A stretch of 64,000 nucleotides of DNA from Mediterranea massiliensis. GTDB lineage: Bacteria > Bacteroidota > Bacteroidia > Bacteroidales > Bacteroidaceae. The translations under genes and the position numbers were made by a program. The notes beneath the pieces are model-generated. The model had not been told where the DNA came from and did no database searches. It saw only the letters and a list, made by a program, of their open reading frames with translations. Location of the stretch: contig SUYA01000001.1 of NCBI GenBank assembly GCA_015060695.1, positions 46,686 to 110,685 of the forward strand, given 5' to 3'. Shown in pieces: positions 63,019 through 64,000 of the stretch. Within the stretch, counting starts at the first letter, position 1. The number at the start of each line of letters is the position of its first letter.

Positions 63019-63805
63019 ATATAGAGATAACCTATTATTTAGGGCATTTGCTACACCTTCTTTGAAGATTTCCAACCAATCTAATAGTTTTGCTTTATCA
63101 ACGGCAGATTTGTTTTACCAATGCTTTTATATTATTGATAATCTAAAAGCATTTAATAAAGAAGAAAGAGAAGCGTATTGCCAATATACATTGCGAGATG
63201 AATTAGAAAATCATCTAAAAGATAAGATTGATGATGATAGTAGTAATGATATAGATAATGCGGTATCGTTGATTATACAAGCTGTAGCCGAATTCTTTTT
63301 GCGTAGTGGTGATAATAGATATTTGGCTACCATTGTTATTCTGAAGGAAAGAATAAAGCCAGATAAATCAATTATAATGGATACGCTTTTTCGTTATGGT
63401 TTCAAGTGTGTAGACAACGAAGAAGTGCAAAACTATATTATCAAATATTTGCAAGGTGATGAATGTTTTTCTGACGATATAAATGATATTATTGATGTGG
63501 TAGAAGAAAAAGAAGATGATTTAGTGAATGTAGTACAATCATCAATCAGAATAGCTCCTAATAAAAAATCATCTGTTGTTCTTCTTCTTGATGCAATGCA
63601 AAAATCAGGTTGGTTTGTTGGTGTGGATAATAAGAAAGTAAATAGAGATAATGCTGTAAATGAAATTTTAAAATTTGCTTTTGGAGAAAAGAAAGATACG
63701 GCAATCGCTCAACTATTAAAACCTTCGGGTAATATAGATAATGAATCAAGAATTCGTAGAATTATAGAAGAAATAATTGATGAATTGAAAAAATATGTTA
63801 AATAA
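62966..63805 (+). CDS. Unknown helical protein coupled to type III RM (accessory 2)
   Basis: A 279-residue acidic, mostly helical soluble protein without a recognised domain. Recognisable stretches are LSTADLFYQCFYIIDNLKAF, the acidic DEDD-rich middle (DDINDIIDVVEEKEDD) and a C-terminal part (LLLDAMQKSGWFVGVDNKKV, RIRRIIEEIIDELKKYVK). Start is inside the previous gene, 53 bases before its stop, in another frame. Strong translational coupling and constant orientation make it the fourth gene of the RM operon. Two terminators follow. Confidence 0.75.
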   Translation: MRTKNLFSKEEREAVEGKYRDNLLFRAFATPSLKISNQSNSFALSTADLFYQCFYIIDNLKAFNKEEREAYCQYTLRDELENHLKDKIDDDSSNDIDNAVSLIIQAVAEFFLRSGDNRYLATIVILKERIKPDKSIIMDTLFRYGFKCVDNEEVQNYIIKYLQGDECFSDDINDIIDVVEEKEDDLVNVVQSSIRIAPNKKSSVVLLLDAMQKSGWFVGVDNKKVNRDNAVNEILKFAFGEKKDTAIAQLLKPSGNIDNESRIRRIIEEIIDELKKYVK

Positions 63806-63807
63806 AT

Positions 63808-63842
63808 ATTTTAGTAAAATATGCTCGGCATTTTACTAAAAT
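63808..63842 (+). terminator. AT-rich hairpin after the RM operon
   Basis: A perfect 13-bp stem (63808-63820 with 63830-63842, ATTTTAGTAAAAT) starting three bases after the stop codon. Confidence 0.7.
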
Positions 63843-63873
63843 AAGCACCCACTTATTACTCCATACTTTTGCT

Positions 63874-63909
63874 TCCGTAATCAGTCGCATACTGGTTACG
63901 GATTTTTTT
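63874..63909 (+). terminator. Strong terminator after the RM operon
   Basis: TCCGTAATCAGT (63874-63885) and ACTGGTTACGGA (63891-63902) pair over 12 bp with one wobble, followed by seven T. Confidence 0.88.
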
Positions 63910-63951
63910 ATCAATTAAATCGGGCTAAAAGGAGGCCTTAGTATTAAATGT

Positions 63952-64000
63952 ATGAAAAAGATTTTTAAGGTTGTATCTCAGTACGAGGTGCAAGAGGTAC
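63952..64000 (+). CDS. Start of a gene cut by the window edge
   Basis: ATG at 63952 opens MKKIFKVVSQYEVQEV and runs off the window. An AGGAGG-like stretch lies about 20 bases upstream. Too short to identify. Confidence 0.5.
   Translation, partial: MKKIFKVVSQYEVQEV

Overview
The window reads as chromosomal DNA of a Bacteroidaceae species (Bacteroides/Phocaeicola-like). The evidence is the promoter grammar (TTG or TTTG about 17-20 bases before TAnnTTTG), the near absence of Shine-Dalgarno sites, tRNAs that mostly lack an encoded CCA, and families typical of the order: a Bacteroidota-type omega subunit, DUF4293, DUF4923, 'smalltalk' peptides, HU-HIG proteins and an S16 with a long Ala/Glu/Lys tail.

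Layout. 0-0.5 kb: a tRNA Gly-Leu-Gly cluster preceded by tandem 110-bp repeats that each carry a 5' half tRNA-Gly. 0.5-9.1 kb: a TSUP permease, a histidine kinase with a short Fis-type response regulator, and divergent from them an ABC system (FtsX/MacB-like permease, ATPase, second permease) with a paired palindromic operator in the shared intergenic region. 9.2-10.4 kb: a DUF4923 lipocalin-like gene and engB. 10.4-15.5 kb: a small integrase-bearing island (tyrosine recombinase, an ORF broken by TGA, XRE regulator, PD-(D/E)xK nuclease, DUF4062-GHKL ATPase-wHTH) between engB and recR. 15.5-27.7 kb: housekeeping and repair genes (recR, GNAT, tRNA-Asp, AddB/AddA-type helicase-nuclease, a probable small RNA, uvrB, bamD, omega, DUF4293). 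27.7-29.7 kb: copy A of a smalltalk/HU module with large inverted repeats. 29.7-41 kb: PorT-like barrel, LysM/periplasmic-binding fusion, uvrA, ybaK, POT transporter, TlpA-type thioredoxin, rpsP, NhaC.

41-55.6 kb is dominated by hexuronate catabolism. uxaC (uronate isomerase), uxaB (tagaturonate reductase), uxaA (altronate dehydratase), kdgK and KDPG aldolase give the full route from galacturonate to pyruvate and glyceraldehyde-3-phosphate. A LacI-family regulator sits between uxaC and uxaB, and a candidate operator is shared by the uxaC and uxaA promoters. Interspersed are a sialate O-acetylesterase, nadC, rlmH, tRNA-Lys, a metallo-hydrolase and a POT-like MFS transporter.

55.7-64 kb is accessory. 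Copy B of the smalltalk/HU module is collinear with copy A across its non-coding flank. It is followed by a 702-bp insertion between 12-bp direct repeats that holds wrecked RhuM/Fic and HsdR fragments, then a G9 tract positioned to switch a reading frame, a small lipoprotein, and a compact type III restriction-modification pair (mod, res) followed tightly by two genes I do not recognise. The last two form the best candidate for an undescribed system; the XRE/nuclease/DUF4062 island is second.
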